Positions 11,781-24,146 are shown, numbered from the stretch's first letter. The stretch is 64,000 nucleotides of DNA from Sphaerosporella brunnea (GCA_008704415.1 VXIS01000053.1:62001-126000), one strand, 5' to 3'. The notes: generated from the letters alone by a model not told the origin. Translations and numbers: made by a program.

Positions 11781-12686
11781 CTATACCACAACCGCAAGCC
11801 GAGGAGTGGGCACATCCACAAACATCCTCTCCCACGCACTAAAGTCATCATCAGGGGCGTCTTCATCGCCCCACCCGCCAGCGGGCCTGCCATCATCGTT
11901 CGTAACGTTTACATCCGCACCAGCAGCAATCAGCATATCTTTGACCTCCTTCTCCCCGCAAAACTGTGCCCAATGCAGCGCAGTCCAGCCGTGACAATCC
12001 TGCGCATCGACCTTGCACCGCACCGCCTGCATCGCCAACAATTTCTGCGCAACGCCAGCCTTTCCGCTGCGACAAGCATAGTGCAACGGGGTGCTGCCAT
12101 CGATATCGGCCGCGTCCGCACTTCCGCCAGCAGAAAGCAGCAACTCGATGATGTCCACGTGACCGGCCGCCGACGCCGCGCACAGCGCCGGCGTCAGTTC
12201 GTAGCAGTGCGGCACCAACAACTGGGCGATGTCGGCGTTTCCAGCGGCAGCCGCAGCCACGAGGGCCCACGGCGCGGCGCCAAGGTTGGAAGGCAGCAGC
12301 AGGGAGACGACCGCGGTGCGGCCGTTGCGCGCTGCCACGGATAGCGGTGTTTCGGTCGCGAATCTCCGCGCCGGCTCGGGCTTGAAGCGGAGGAGACGCA
12401 CGGCGTCGAGCGCGCCGGCTTCCGCCGCCCGGTACAGCGCTGTGTGCTGTCTGCTGTCCAGCGTGGTCGCCGGGAGCAGCGTCAACAGGTGCTGCAGCAG
12501 CGTCGTGTAGTTCCTGGCCGCGGCCGCGTGCAGGAGTGTCGGCTGGGTGGTGATCAAGCGCGGGGACACGGAGCTGATGGTTTTTGCCAGCGAGGGCGAG
12601 GAGGCGAGGAATGTGGCCAGGCTGGAAACATCGAGGTTTTCAAGGGTCAGGAGGACGAGCTCGATGGGAAAGTGCAGGAGCTGCAT
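11781..12686 (-). CDS. Ankyrin-repeat protein with F-box-like N-terminus
   Basis: An intact single-exon frame of 301 residues. Residues 1-36 (MQLLHFPIELVLLTLENL, then DVSSLATFL) resemble an F-box start. From about residue 48 to 275 there are six to seven ankyrin repeats, with clear consensus in TPLSVAARNGRTAVVSLLL, HVDIIELLLSAGGSADAA, GSTPLHYACRSGKAGVAQKL, GWTALHWAQFCGEKEVKDM and LIAAGADVNVTN. The C-terminus is a short acidic tail with DDDFSAWERMFVDVP. Ankyrin repeats bind other proteins, and with an F-box they would act as the substrate receptor of an SCF ligase, but the F-box match is weak. GC content and codon use are higher than in the surrounding non-coding DNA. Confidence 0.85.
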   Translation of the reverse strand: MQLLHFPIELVLLTLENLDVSSLATFLASSPSLAKTISSVSPRLITTQPTLLHAAAARNYTTLLQHLLTLLPATTLDSRQHTALYRAAEAGALDAVRLLRFKPEPARRFATETPLSVAARNGRTAVVSLLLPSNLGAAPWALVAAAAAGNADIAQLLVPHCYELTPALCAASAAGHVDIIELLLSAGGSADAADIDGSTPLHYACRSGKAGVAQKLLAMQAVRCKVDAQDCHGWTALHWAQFCGEKEVKDMLIAAGADVNVTNDDGRPAGGWGDEDAPDDDFSAWERMFVDVPTPRLAVVV

Positions 12687-15031
12687 GGCGGAGTCGTGGG
12701 CTGGTGGAGAGTTGGTGGATGCAGGAGCTGGTGAATGCAGTTTGTACTGTAGCTTGCGTAGCTTGTGATGGTGGCGGTTTCTTTATCGGTAACTGCTGAG
12801 GTTGTATGCTCAGGCTTTGCTTTGAATTCTGTGGACGGGAAACGGGGGCAGAGCTTTGTAGGTGGATACAATTGTATTTATTTAACACGCCCTCCCCCCG
12901 GCGCTCAGAAGGTCCGCTCCAAAAGCGCCGCCCAAAGCTCGGTCCACGCCCAGCAAAAAAAAAGCTCTGTCGCGGACGTCTCTCGCCCGCACTCGCCGCT
13001 TCACCTATCACCGAAAGGGAATCGTGTCGGGCCTGCCCTGCGCAAATAATTTGCCAGGGTCCCGCACCAGGCTGACCCCTACGCCCCTCCCCCCTCCCCA
13101 CCTCCCCACCCGCTCTCCCGCCCGACAGACTAGCCCGACTTCATCTAGTCTTCGGGGTGCCGTCCCCCGAGCCCTGTCCCCATTTTGCGCGGGCGGAAAG
13201 AAACACTCTGCGTCTGCGTGCGGCTGTTTTGCGACTTGAAGGTTTGAAACGACAACAAAGAAAAACGGTGTAACGGTGGATTGTGTTTTTCTGTTTCTGC
13301 TGCACGGCGACGTAAACGCTGAATGCAGGTACTGCAGCGACAACCACAACACTTGTGTGTATGTACGTCTGTACGAACCCGGTTTTTTTCATTCGACCCG
13401 CTCCGGCGTGCTTTGTCAACGATGCTCATGGTTCACCAGCAGGTTTTTGTTTCCACGCCGCCGCCTCTTGCTTGAGTTAGGTGCCTCCAGTTCTTCACAG
13501 CCGAGTTTTCCCTTCCGGGATTTATTTGTCGATCATCACGTCGCCACGCACGTCCTAAAATACCCCTGAAGCCCGAGCCGAATGCTTCGTTCGTGATCGT
13601 CGCTGTCGCTGCGGGCGGGACGTGCGAGAGCACAACCTGCACGTTCCACAGCGGCGGGTCGGAAAGGATGAACGGGTTTACACGTTGGGCTGCTCTGCAA
13701 CCGTCCAATCTTTTTCCGTCGTTGGCGATGCGTATCTATCTGTAGGTATCTTTTTTTTTCTTCCTTCTTCTTCTTCTTCTTCTTCTTTCTTCTTCACGTC
13801 GCTACATATGTATGTACATCGTTTCATTGACGGAAAACATTACGCCGTCGCTCACGAGAAGTGAGTGACCACTGAGTTGTCTCGTGGTGGGGAGGCAAAC
13901 AAGTTCTAGACCTCTTTTCTTGTTTTTATTGTTTATTTTTATTTTTTTTTTTATTTTTTTTTTGCGCGTTTTCAAGATTCCAAACGCGGTTTCATTTTTG
14001 GTGTCGGCTATCTGTCGGCGGGGCGGCGGTAGCGGCAAACCGGGATTTCCGTGGCACACCCGGTGAAAGGAAGAGTGTCTGGCGCGATAAGGCAGTCGAA
14101 CGCGACGACGCAAAAAAAAAAAAAAAAAAGATGTGTGTCGCGCGATTTCGACGGCGATCTATCAAGATCTGCGTGTTTGGGCGACATCGTGCATTCCATC
14201 CCAACTTTCAATATATAGTACATACATACCTCATATTGCAAGAGATGTGGGGGGGGTGAACTCTTGTCTCTTGAGCAGCGCGTGACATTCGAACCTCGCT
14301 ATGTACTATACGTACAGTAGAGTAGCCACCTGCTCAACGATTGGGATTGGGATCTGCCTCCACGACCAGCGTAGTGGAGAATTTTTTTTATTTTTATTTT
14401 TGGACGCAACGGCTATGACTTACGACGAGTCCGGATTGAAAAAAAGTCATGGCCTTTGTATTTTTGACGTGGATGACTGATGCAAACAACCTGTTCGGAT
14501 CGAAGCTGAAAGGCGTATAAGGTCATGGATCTCACTCAGTCGCCCCGCTCCCGGGCTAGTTCTGTGGTAGGTGACCACCCTTGTCCCATTGTCAACAACA
14601 TACACAAAAAAAAACCTAGGGCCTTACGCTTACTACCATGGGTGCTGCAAAAAGAAAATGCAAAATGGTATTTAGAAAGAAAAAAAACACGCGTCCTCGA
14701 TGTACGCCCCAGGAACAAAACCTTCCACCCCGGGCCCGAGAGGGCACGCAGGGTGAAGAGGAGAAACCCCCCCCCATGGCCGGATTGGAACCGGAAGCAC
14801 GCCTGTGACGTGGGCAACTCTTACCACTTGCGCCATAGGGGAATTTTATCGAGGGGATATGAATATGGGGGGTTTTGAACTGACATAGCGTCGTCTACTT
14901 TTCACACTTCTACACTCGATGACGGGGTTCTTGCCTCGGAACTCGAGCCCGTAGCTTTTGTACCCGACGGCGCCTCTCAGAAGTTCCACCCTTCCTGATG
15001 TCAACAGCCACTTGGATCTTTCCTCTACCAT
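12687..15031. other. Intergenic, low-complexity tracts only
   Basis: No gene is recognised. The stretch contains a TTC/CTT microsatellite at about 13755-13797, a long T-rich tract at 13917-13963, an A tract at 14112-14129 and short A tracts near 14600. A tRNA-like segment at 14766-14838 is discussed under rejected items. Confidence 0.5.
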
Positions 15032-15033
15032 TA

Positions 15034-15259
15034 TGGTGCAGGCAGCTAGCTATAAACCTGGTCGTCGGAGATGGACGACCACAATCAATGCCGGCATCCC
15101 CGCGTCCGAACTCAGAGCAAAACAAACGTTAAGCACCTAAGGCAGATGCGCTCTACAACCCAACGTTTTCCATTCCACTGTTTCTGCACTTGCGTGCTGC
15201 TTATTTTCCGACGAAAATATCCGTGCGACGACTAGGTTTATAGCTAGCTGCCTGCACCA
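15034..15259. mobile_element. Mariner-type MITE, copy 1
   Basis: A 226-bp element with terminal inverted repeats starting TGGTGCAGGCAGCT and ending AGCTGCCTGCACCA. Arms of about 30 bp run through ATAAACCTGGTCGTCG. It is flanked by a TA dinucleotide on each side (15032-15033 and 15260-15261), the target duplication typical of Tc1/mariner elements. It has no coding capacity. It is nearly identical to the copy at 53872-54079, apart from an extra GCTA in each arm and a few substitutions. That closeness suggests recent movement by a transposase supplied elsewhere. Confidence 0.9.
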
Positions 15260-15914
15260 TATAAAGGTTGGACTATTGGATCCTCAAGCACCTGGCCTAG
15301 TCGCCACGTTCCACTTCTTTACGTACAGACTCTGGCCAAATCAACTCAAGCCCTGCTCTGAGCGTACTTGAACAACAACACACACTTCAAGTTCAGGCAA
15401 CTAGCAGCAGCAGCACCGCTTGAGAGAACATGATGGAGTAGTTCCTGTGTGGTCGCACCGGATGTGATATGCGTGAAGTTCATATACTGCAGCGAGCAAT
15501 GAGGTGCGGACGGAGGAAAAGTTCGAGTTTTCACAAGCATGAGGACGCTTAGTCTGCACTCTTGGCAAGACGTGGTCAGGCGGACCTGAAGCGGTTCCGG
15601 CGGTGGATCCCGAGAAGTCCTGCTTTTCGAGCTGGACACCATTAGCTTCACTTGGTATCACTCGGCGCTGAACCACCAAGAATAAATACAGGTGACGTCC
15701 ATACCTGTATGCGTCTTCGAAAGCCTTCTCTAGGTTTGATCCGGCTGGCCTACGATAGCCTTCGCTGATCATTTCGGATTCGGTGAACAACGCCCGCAAA
15801 AATGTCGATAAACGGTTTTTGTCGTCGGAATCATACTCGTTGCCTGAGCTTGTAGCGCACGAGGTCGCGGGTATCAGTCTTCGTTGTTCCCTGAGTAGGT
15901 TCTGGAAAGCTCAG

Positions 15915-16165
15915 CAGTGTTCTCAGTAGCCAGCCAGCCGGGCTGGCTGCGTTGGGCTGCTTTGGGGCTGATCAAAAAGCAGGGCTGGCTTTTCCACTCG
16001 CAGCCTGGCGGACTGGACTGCATGAACTGTTGCTCGGGTATGATGAATGGACACCATCGTTGCTTCGCTGGATTTTATCACTCTGTACCAATTCGCGAGT
16101 TTTACATAGATACAAAGAGCCTTGCTGACAGCGCGGGCTTTTTGTGCCGGCTATTGAGAACACTG
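15915..16165. mobile_element. hAT-like MITE, GGCTGGCT-rich family, copy A
   Basis: A 251-bp element bounded by CAGTGTTCTCAGTAGCC and its near-complement GGCTATTGAGAACACTG. Just inside the left end are alternating AGCC/GGCT stretches that can fold back. The terminal bases and length fit the hAT superfamily. The 8 bp on either side (AAGCTCAG and ATACAGAG) do not match well, so the duplication has eroded or the element was rearranged. The flanking sequence from 15262 to 16630 shows no gene. Confidence 0.75.
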
Positions 16166-16630
16166 ATACAGAGCCATCGGTGGTGCTCCTCCGCAACTAG
16201 GCGCTGCTCAAACCCGGCGGGAACAGCAGCTCCGTCCACCTGCGCAACACGGGCTCTCATGTCATCGCCCATGAGCCCCAAACAGCCATCTTCAATGGCA
16301 GTCTTGCCAACGACACGGACCGCCTTAACTCTACCTATCAACTTCAGTCGTTGCATGCATGCCGGTATGTGTGCGGTTGCCCGAGAAGGATGCCGGTGGT
16401 TATGAAACGAAGAGTCCCTGTCAGGCGCTTTCTCGGCCAGCGGTCTCTTTTTTTTGGACCAAATGGTTATTTTTGGTAAGGTGGTGAAAAGCGAGTGATT
16501 TGGGAAAACTGCAACTTTTCCCATTCTTTTTGTAATCCTTATCAACCCTAGAGCCCTGGGGTTTAGGGGTTTAAGCTAAGCGAAATTCAGCTTTTGAATG
16601 GATGACTTGCCGCCTGGATACTTTGTCTCT

Positions 16631-16809
16631 TTTTGTTTTGTTTTTTTGTTTTGTTTTAAATCATACATCGTACACAAGGGCGTTAGCCCAAGTGCCTCCT
16701 ATCTTGCGAATTGGAGTGAGGCCAAAGGCCTATGACGGACAAAAGAAACCTGGTATCCTGTCCCCACGGTTTCACCCGTCTGTTGGGGCTCCCCATACAA
16801 AAGAAATAC
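16631..16809 (-). mobile_element. 5'-truncated LINE fragment, family B
   Basis: A 179-bp insertion flanked by a perfect 12-bp target duplication, TACTTTGTCTCT, at 16619-16630 and 16810-16821. On the minus strand it ends in GATTTAAAACAAAAC followed by an A-rich tail. It matches, in opposite orientation, the 3' part of the element at 57885-58673, including the GGGGAGCCCCAACAGACGGG motif. Truncation at the 5' end, an A-rich 3' tail and a target duplication of variable length are hallmarks of target-primed reverse transcription. Confidence 0.85.
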
Positions 16810-17376
16810 TACTTTGTCTCTAGTTAGGGACAGACGGCCATTGGGCACAAGAGCGAGTGAGATCAGGTATTGGCGAGTGAGATTATGTGATTCAAGTATT
16901 CATCAGTTATGACTTTTAAAAAGCCATATCTCTGCGGCTTCAGGCTTTGGCAAAGTGCGGCGTTGAGTTCTTGCTGCGCACTCGAACCCTGTGTGAGGGC
17001 GGAGGGGATTCGATAATAGTACCCTGGCTTTGGTATTGGGGGTTTTGACCAGGCCGCTGGGCATCTTCACCGCAAAATTTCAATTTCAATCAGCTACAGC
17101 AAGTAGTGTATTCTACCTTAGGGACAGAACTTCTATGCGATAGTACCCAGGCCTACTCTAATTGGCGGCTTTCGACCAAAGCCTTCCTGTATCCCAGTAC
17201 ATACCACGGTGTACTCCACTGCAGATCTCATAAAATCCGTTGCATGATCGACTCAAGCGAGGTGTCAAGCCGAATCCCAAGGCAAGCCGTCCCTGTCATT
17301 CCCCAGCTCCATAGTCGCGGGAATTGGGCGGCAAAAGGCCCCAAGCGACATCGTCGGTTGCATCGATGACTGTGAG

Positions 17377-18036
17377 CAGGGTTGTCAGTAGCCAGCCGGC
17401 CGGCGCGGCTGGGCTGGGCTTCGAATGGCTGCCTTGGCAGCCGGGCTGGGCTATTTGGGCTGCAGCCATCGAACGGCTACAGCCGGCTTCTTCACGGGGC
17501 GACGTGGAGAGTTTGCTACTGCGGATAGATGGCATTCGCGTTGAAAGTAGAACGAGCGCACACCCGATACTAGTAAAAGAAACAGCACCTCTCTCTGGCT
17601 GACAAAAAAAAAATACAATAGTGGGCCGGGAAAAAAGGCAGCTTAAGAGACAACGCGGGCGGGGAAAAAACGCAGCTTAAGAGACAATGCGGGCGGGCGG
17701 TGGGCCCCGGACTCAGACTCCGACTCCAGCGCTAGAAGTGGGTCTTCCAGTGCCTGATGGCGCAGGGATGGCGGTAGAGGGAGGGAAGGCTGGGTGCTGA
17801 GTGTGTTAAAGTGGTCCATTATTGCACAATGGTTAACGGGTCTCGCAACTTGAAGGGGTGGGGAACGACCGTGGGGTACTAGTATATCGCTCACTGACGA
17901 TCACTCGATGATGCAGCCGTTGCAGCCTGGCCGGCCGGCCGACGCGGCTGGCTACTTAAAAAGCCGGCGCGGCTGGCTGGGCTATGAAGCCAGCCGCGCA
18001 AAGGCAGGCTATTTCGGCCGGCTACTGACAACCCTG
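17377..18036. mobile_element. Non-autonomous hAT element, 660 bp
   Basis: The left end is CAGGGTTGTCAGTAGCC and the right end is its exact complement, GGCTACTGACAACCCTG. Both sides carry the perfect 8-bp duplication ACTGTGAG (17369-17376 and 18037-18044), the signature of hAT transposition. The sub-terminal regions are dominated by AGCCGGC/GGCTGGC words. In the centre a direct repeat with core CAGCTTAAGAGACAA occurs twice near 17638-17690. No transposase is encoded. The ends resemble, but differ from, those of the CAGTGTTCTCA elements at 15915 and 37960. The remaining DNA to the TFIIIC gene (18045-18406) shows nothing. Confidence 0.92.
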
Positions 18037-18406
18037 ACTGTGAGGCTATGCTGACGGATATTTCAGGTCGTGATGAGCAAGTGACCAGAGCTCCCCAAGA
18101 ACTACCACTGTGGATAGTGATATCGATGATGATGTCTGCGTAGATGAGCTGTGTCCGTATTCAAGAGTAGTATAATAGATAACGATATGTACCTCCTCCG
18201 GCTCAAATCCTTGGATCACACCATGTCTACATCAGTTCAACATGCCATAATTTAATACAAAGGGCTGCTCATGCTCAATAAACTGTGAACCCAAAATTGG
18301 CGTTTACGTAATATCACGGCCAGCGAGTCATGAACCGTGAAGCTTGGCAGCCCCACGCGTTGCCCAAGTGGATTCAGCCACCGATGTAGGTACTTAACGC
18401 GTCACC

Positions 18407-21400
18407 ATGCCCTCCTCACCACACGAATACGAAGATGAGCACGCCCGCTCCGATGCTGCCGCCTCGCAATCCGACAGCGATGACTACGACGAGTAACACC
18501 CCCACCACCGCCGCCCTCCATCCCCACTGTCCGCTGACCGCACTGTGTCTCGCAGGGATGGCCTTGAAGACGCCGAGCTCGCTGCTTACGCCGACGACAG
18601 CGATGAGGATCCCGATTATTTCGAAGAGGAGACACGGCAACAACACCACCAGCCCGACGATGCGCCGGAAAAGGACAGGTTTTTCGATCCGCCGTCAGAC
18701 GAGGACGACGACGGCGTGGACGCCAGCGCGGTGAACGAGAACGAAATGGAAGAGTTCCACCACACGTTGAAAGCGGCGCACGGCTTCAAGAAGGGGACTA
18801 AGCGAGGCCGAGGCGGAGGACGTCGCGCGGTCGGCGAGGAAAATCTATCCTTCGAGGTCAAGTCGTTGATGGGCGAGGCGAATCAGGCGTATGCGTTCGG
18901 GCACCTGGACAAGGCTATGGCGCTGGTGAAAAGGATAATCCAGATCGAGGCTGGCGTGTATTCGGCCTGGAAGATTTTGGGAGAGATTTTCAAAGAGAAG
19001 GGCGAGGATCACAAGTGCCTACTCGCCTGGCTTACCGCCGCGCACGCAAAGCCGAAAGACTCCGAGCTGTGGCTCACCTGCGCGAGGATGAGTTTGGAAC
19101 AGTACGGCCCCGACAAGAAGAATTACCGTAATCAAGCGATATATTGCTATAACCGAGCGATCGGCGCGGAGCCGGACAATATCGATGCCATCTACGACCG
19201 AGCGCTGTTGTTCAAGGAGACCGGTCAACTTCACAAGGCGGCGGAAGGCTTTGGAATGCTCAACAAGCTACTGCCAAATGACATGTCGATTCTGCGAGAA
19301 ATTGCTTCGCTATACATTGAATTGAAGAAGGTCCCTCAAGCCATCGAGTATTACAACCGGAGCATCGAGTTTTTCAAGAGCACGGGCAACCCGGATAAGG
19401 CATTCGGTTGGTCGGAGCTGAATATTCTCGTTGAGTTGTACATGATGGTGGAACAATGGGAAGTCGCGATTAAGGTCTTGAAGAACCACGCACGGTGGCT
19501 GTACAGCAGGTCCGAGGAAAAGTATTGGGAAAAGTTGGATGACGACCGGGAATGGGATGCCACTGACAAACGGCGAAAACCTGTCCGCGAATATGTCCCC
19601 ATGCGGTTTGACCCCAGTACCTACGCCCTTCCCTTGGAGCTGCGGGTCAAGTTGGGGGTTTGCCGGCTGAGGTTGGGCGAGAAGAGAGAAGCGATGGTCC
19701 ATTTTTCATACCTTGACTCCGAGGACCCCGTCGAATACTATGATCTTTTCCAAGAAGCTGGTGATGCGCTCCTCAATGCGAAGGCGTATGAAGAAGCAAT
19801 ACACTGCTACTCTTGCGTGGCGGAAGGGACCCAATACATGGACCCCAAGCTGTGGTACAATATGGCTACATGCTACAAAGCTTTGAACCAAGTGGACGAC
19901 GCCGAAGATTGTTATGCCACCGTGTTAGAGGCTTACCCGAACGACACAACGGCGATGATGGAGCTGGCTAGTATATACGAGGTGTCGGGCCGAAAAGCAG
20001 ACGCTCTAGAACTAGTCAACCAAGTCATTGGAATCCGTAAAAAGGCCGAAGCTGCCGCGGCGACCCCAGCTGCCAATCCTCCTGTCGAGGCACCTGTGGT
20101 TGCACCACCCGATGGTGATCCTTCGGCTCTCCTGCCCAACCAACCGGCTCCGCGGCGACTTCGAAATCGCCAACCCGGCTCCATGTCGGAAGCGCAGCGA
20201 CTCGAGATAAACGCGCGCAAGACAGAACAAACCGCTGTCAAGTACCGCAAACTCGAATATCTCCGCGCAGGGATGGAAGCTGGAGAGCCACAGGCCGTAA
20301 AAGACTGGCTGGACACTGCGGGTGAACTTGTCGATGATTTCCGTAATACCAAAGCTTTATTCCCGTCCGAGAAGGGAACGTCGTTCAAGGGGTTCATGTC
20401 CACTGCGCGGCGCCGTGAACTGAAAAGGAGTATAAGGGAAAGGCTGGAGATGATGCAACATCGTCTCGAAGGAGCGGTTAACCTACCAGACGATGAAATT
20501 GATGTTATTCCGCCCGAAGCAACCGTTTTCCGTGGATTAGATTTTGACACATGGCTATACGTATTCATGCAATACGCATTGTGCCTGGCGAAACACGACA
20601 ATTATCAGGATGCCTACGATGTGTGCAGTGTTGCCAAGGAGGCGAACGTGTTCTACATGGACAAGCGAAAAATATTTACCATCTGGACCACGTGGCTGGC
20701 TTGTGCGATTTGGGTGAACGACTCGGAGTCCTGTAGTACAATTTCGCGGTGGTTCATGACGACGTTTCAGTTCCAAACGGAGGCTTATAACCTCTTTGTT
20801 GGCGCGCTGACGATGTCGCGCAATGGAATGGAAGTGTTCCATAACAATGCGAACCAGAAATTCTTGTTGAGGCAAATCAAGATTATGGACGAGAGTGTGG
20901 ATGGCAAGAAAAGAATCAACGCGGCGAGCTTGACCAACGTCGACGAGGACGGGAAAGAGTACAAGCCGGATCGATTGGATTTGAGTCTGCTGATGCTATA
21001 CGGCCACATTCTCGCCAGCGGCAAGAGTTATATCTCAGCGCTCAGTAGGTAGCCAATCCATAGGTGATGGTTAGCGGTGCTAACGCCGGTAGATTATTAT
21101 ACGAGAGCGTATACTGTCTCGCCCAAGAATCCAATGATCCTTCTCTCAATCTCCCTCGCCTACCTCCACCGCTCAATGCAGAGACAATCTGAGAACCGTC
21201 ACATGCAGGCGCTACAAGCAATCACCTTCCTCTATGAATACTACGACGTGCGCACCGCACCCAACCCTCTTCCCGACGCAGAGGACATCGAAAATGAGCG
21301 CCATGCTGCAGCGATGAAGCAAGAAGCCGAATTCAATGTCGCGAGAAGCTTCCATCATCTCGGTCTTACGCATTTGGCTCTTCCATATTACCAACGGTGC

Positions 21401-21547
21401 TTGGATATCAGCGACGATTGGGCCAGCAAAGGGGGGGTTCATGGCGACCTGAAGTGGGAAGCGGCATACATGCTGCAAATGATATATATCACTAGTGGGA
21501 ACGCAGCTGCGGCAAAGGAAGTCACGGAAAAGTGGTTGGCTATCTAG
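18407..21547 (+). CDS. TFC4: Transcription factor TFIIIC TPR subunit (tau131/Sfc4-like)
   Basis: Three exons: 18407-18492, 18556-21044 and 21093-21547, with introns of 63 and 48 nt, encode 1009 residues (yeast Tfc4 has about 1025). The phases agree at both joins. TFC4 (GTF3C3 in animals) is the TPR subunit of the A-box-binding half of TFIIIC and recruits TFIIIB for RNA polymerase III genes such as tRNA and 5S genes. Seen here are a very acidic N-terminal 120 residues, the family hallmark at about residues 150-170 (EVKSLMGEANQAYAFGHLDK), and a long series of TPR units such as AWKILGEIFKEKGE, AIYDRALLFKETGQLHKA and LWYNMATCYKALNQVDDAED. A Pro/Ala-rich linker divides the two TPR arrays, and the C-terminal TPRs include LGLTHLALPYYQRCL. 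The ATG at 18407 follows GTCACC. It converges with the next gene, with 152 bp between the stops. Confidence 0.95.
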
Positions 21548-21699
21548 TTGGGGTGTATATCAGCGATCTTTCAATGCACGAGATGTCTGGCCGTGCATGT
21601 TTTGAACGGAAGCTCTTTTTTGCCCACACGAAGAATACAACTTGTCTCTTTCCTCTAGCCCCCAAGCGAGGTTTATCTTGCCCCCACCCTATTTCCGCC

Positions 21700-23445
21700 T
21701 CATGTGGTCCAACCCGAGTAGCTGGTGTGGAAAAATGGATCCTCCCACTTGAGCAGAGGGTCGTCGTTGAGATAGGTCTCGACAAAGCGAGTCACCAAAA
21801 ACATAACAGGGGCATAATACCAGTGCGACATCAAGTAGCGCCATGTGCCGTTGTCTCGCCCTTCAATCGGAAACAAATTGGACAACTCCACATCATTGGT
21901 GAGCTTCCGCCGCGACACGGGATGCTGAACATCGAACAGCCAGTGATCGAAGGGCATCTCGCCAGCGACATAGTCGACGTACAACATGTCGTGGTCGTTT
22001 CCATCGTCGAAGCGGTCTCCGTGCACAAAGTCTTCCCATGTGATCTCGCCCCAGCGGTTCAGCAGCTCGACCTTGTTCCTGAAGTTGAAGGTGCGGCCCG
22101 TGGCTTGGTCGCCCACGTACGGCGGGTTCGTGCCTAACTGGTTCTCGTGGTAGTCCTGGAAGCTCTCGGCGCCGTGGACATCTGCTGCGGTGCCCGGTTT
22201 CCGCATTATGGACCAGTGGTCGTGAATGGCTTTCCAGGTTTCGCGGCCGACAGCGAAAGGCTTGTCGGCTTGCCGCAACCACTCATCCCAGTCTGCGTAC
22301 CCGATCCGTGGTGCTTGACCCTGGAATATGGTCCCGGCGATATAGGTTCTGGGATACTGATTGCTCAGGTCCGCTATCGCGGCCGAGTATGGGACGTAGG
22401 CTGAGTATTCAAAGTCGATGACGCCAGTCGGGTTGCAGCCGTTCATGAGGATGTTGAAGCCACTCCGAATATCGCCGTGGTTTAGGCTGTAGGGCATTTC
22501 TGTTTCCAGCTCGTCTTTGCGCTTCCGCATCCCGTTGGTGTGCGTGTCGATGTTGTTCGCGATCTTGTTGATGTTTTGGCTGTACTGCGAGTGGTCCAAC
22601 TTGGCTTCTCGCGTCCAGATGGTCCGCATCATATCCTCTACATTTTCCCATGGACCAAACTGGCCTTTTTGGCCATGAAGATTTTCTTTGTGCACTTTTG
22701 GGTCTCGTTCTTCCTGATGGCACCACAGTCAACATAACAGAAGCGAGCCTGAAGTTCAAGTACTCACAGCCACAGGCAACCACAACTGAGGGTCCCTGTT
22801 ACCGCCACCTCTTAACCGCCGGGACCTCAAAAACAAGAACAACAAACGCAACATAGCTAACTTCCTCACAAAGCGTCGTCGCTGGCGGTAGCTCCAACCA
22901 ACAGGCCCGATGCCATGGGAAGCGCCGTCGTCCGCCGGGGACTCGCGTTTATGGAGGAACGCAGTCGACCCCCAGACTTCCGGGTACGCCCAGCCCCTAA
23001 GGTTCTCGGTGACGAGCCACGGGTGCCATTCCGGCCTGTTTTCCTGCTTTTCGGCGTCGCTGGCGCGATATACCTCCTCGAACGGAATGTGCTGGTCGCA
23101 CGGCTTCTGGATCGCCATGTGCGGGAACACCAGCCCTCGCTCGTACGCCGCCAGCACGCGCTTGGGCGCCTCGACCTCGCCGTCCGCCGTCGCTAGCGGA
23201 ACTAGGGTTGGATTCACGTGCGCCGAGTTCGGGTGGTACTCTTTGACCCAGAACACGGAGTCGGCGTGGCCACGCACCAGCGGGTGCGCCGGGTGAACCT
23301 CGCAGTCTTTGCGGTCCTCCTCGGGGGTTTCTATTACATCCCCCTGCCGCAGCTCTTGGTGGCTCGGTTTGAGAGTTTTGCCCAGCCGAAGACCGATGTT
23401 GGCGGTGTCCACGTCCAGCGGTGGCTCCATCATATCTCGATCCAT
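21700..23445 (-). CDS. APH-type phosphotransferase-like protein
   Basis: Probably two exons, 23445-22870 and 22713-21700, giving about 529 residues. The join (donor GTGAGG, acceptor CATCAG, 156 nt) is inferred from frame alone and may be wrong. In the second exon SLNHGDIRSGFNILMNG followed by TGVIDFEYSAYVP matches Brenner's motif (HGDxxxxN) and the metal-binding IDFE of aminoglycoside/choline kinase-like enzymes. Here Phe stands just before the Asn. Such proteins phosphorylate small molecules or are pseudo-enzymes, and fungi carry many of unknown substrate. The first exon, starting at the first ATG in frame, may form the N-lobe but shows no clear nucleotide-binding loop. It is the last gene of the minus-strand group with the epoxide hydrolase, P450 and FAD oxidase. 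The 700 bp upstream (23446-24146) hold no gene. Confidence 0.65.
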
Positions 23446-24146
23446 TTTTGGGGGGGTTCTTGTACCAGTTCTAGTTCTTCGAAAGGCGATGGGGTGCTCG
23501 CTTGTGCGGAGGGTTTCGTACTGAAGTGCTTCCGGGTTGGGGATTTGCGGGTTTAGAGCCTTACGGAAAGGACTCGGACAGGTTTCTATCCCGTCCACTC
23601 TGTAAACATGAAAGAAACCACGTCAAAGAACATTGATGTTTCACGGTGCAACAAAAAACAAAGCTCAGATGAAAGAAACATTTTCCCTATGAACTTCTCG
23701 AAAACGTCTCACTCGGAAGCCGCCGGCTAGTATTCAGGATAGACAGGCGGGCTGCTGGATGTGGATGGCTGCGTCGGCTGAACAAGAAGCCATTTGCCAA
23801 GCTGTCAGTGTTTGTTGCCTGCCGGTTTCATCACCGGGGTTAATAATTACCATTGAGGGCTTTCCCGTCCACCGCACAGCCCATACTACAAGATAGCATG
23901 GGCAGTAAGTCTGGACTACACTTTCTATGCACATGCTTCACCGGAGAGCACTCGTTGATTCAAAGCCCGCTCGGCTCAAGCACCCAGGGCGAAATATTCG
24001 GTTGTTTCTTCGAGGCACTTAGACACTCGACTTTATTTGATGGCGAGCAACGTCAACGGCTACTTGTTACTGTGACTGCACTGCAATTTGAAGTTGAGGA
24101 CTATCATTGTACGCTGAAAACATGTTCCATGCCGGACTTTAAGGGA

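Noticed and set aside
14766..14838. tRNA-like sequence on the minus strand (T-loop-like GGTTCCAATCC, D-arm-like GCAAGTGGTAAGAG)
   Set aside because: The acceptor stem needs a bulged T, the anticodon stem pairs poorly when the loop is placed with U33, and the T stem has a mismatch. It may be a decayed tRNA or tRNA-derived repeat, but I cannot support a gene.
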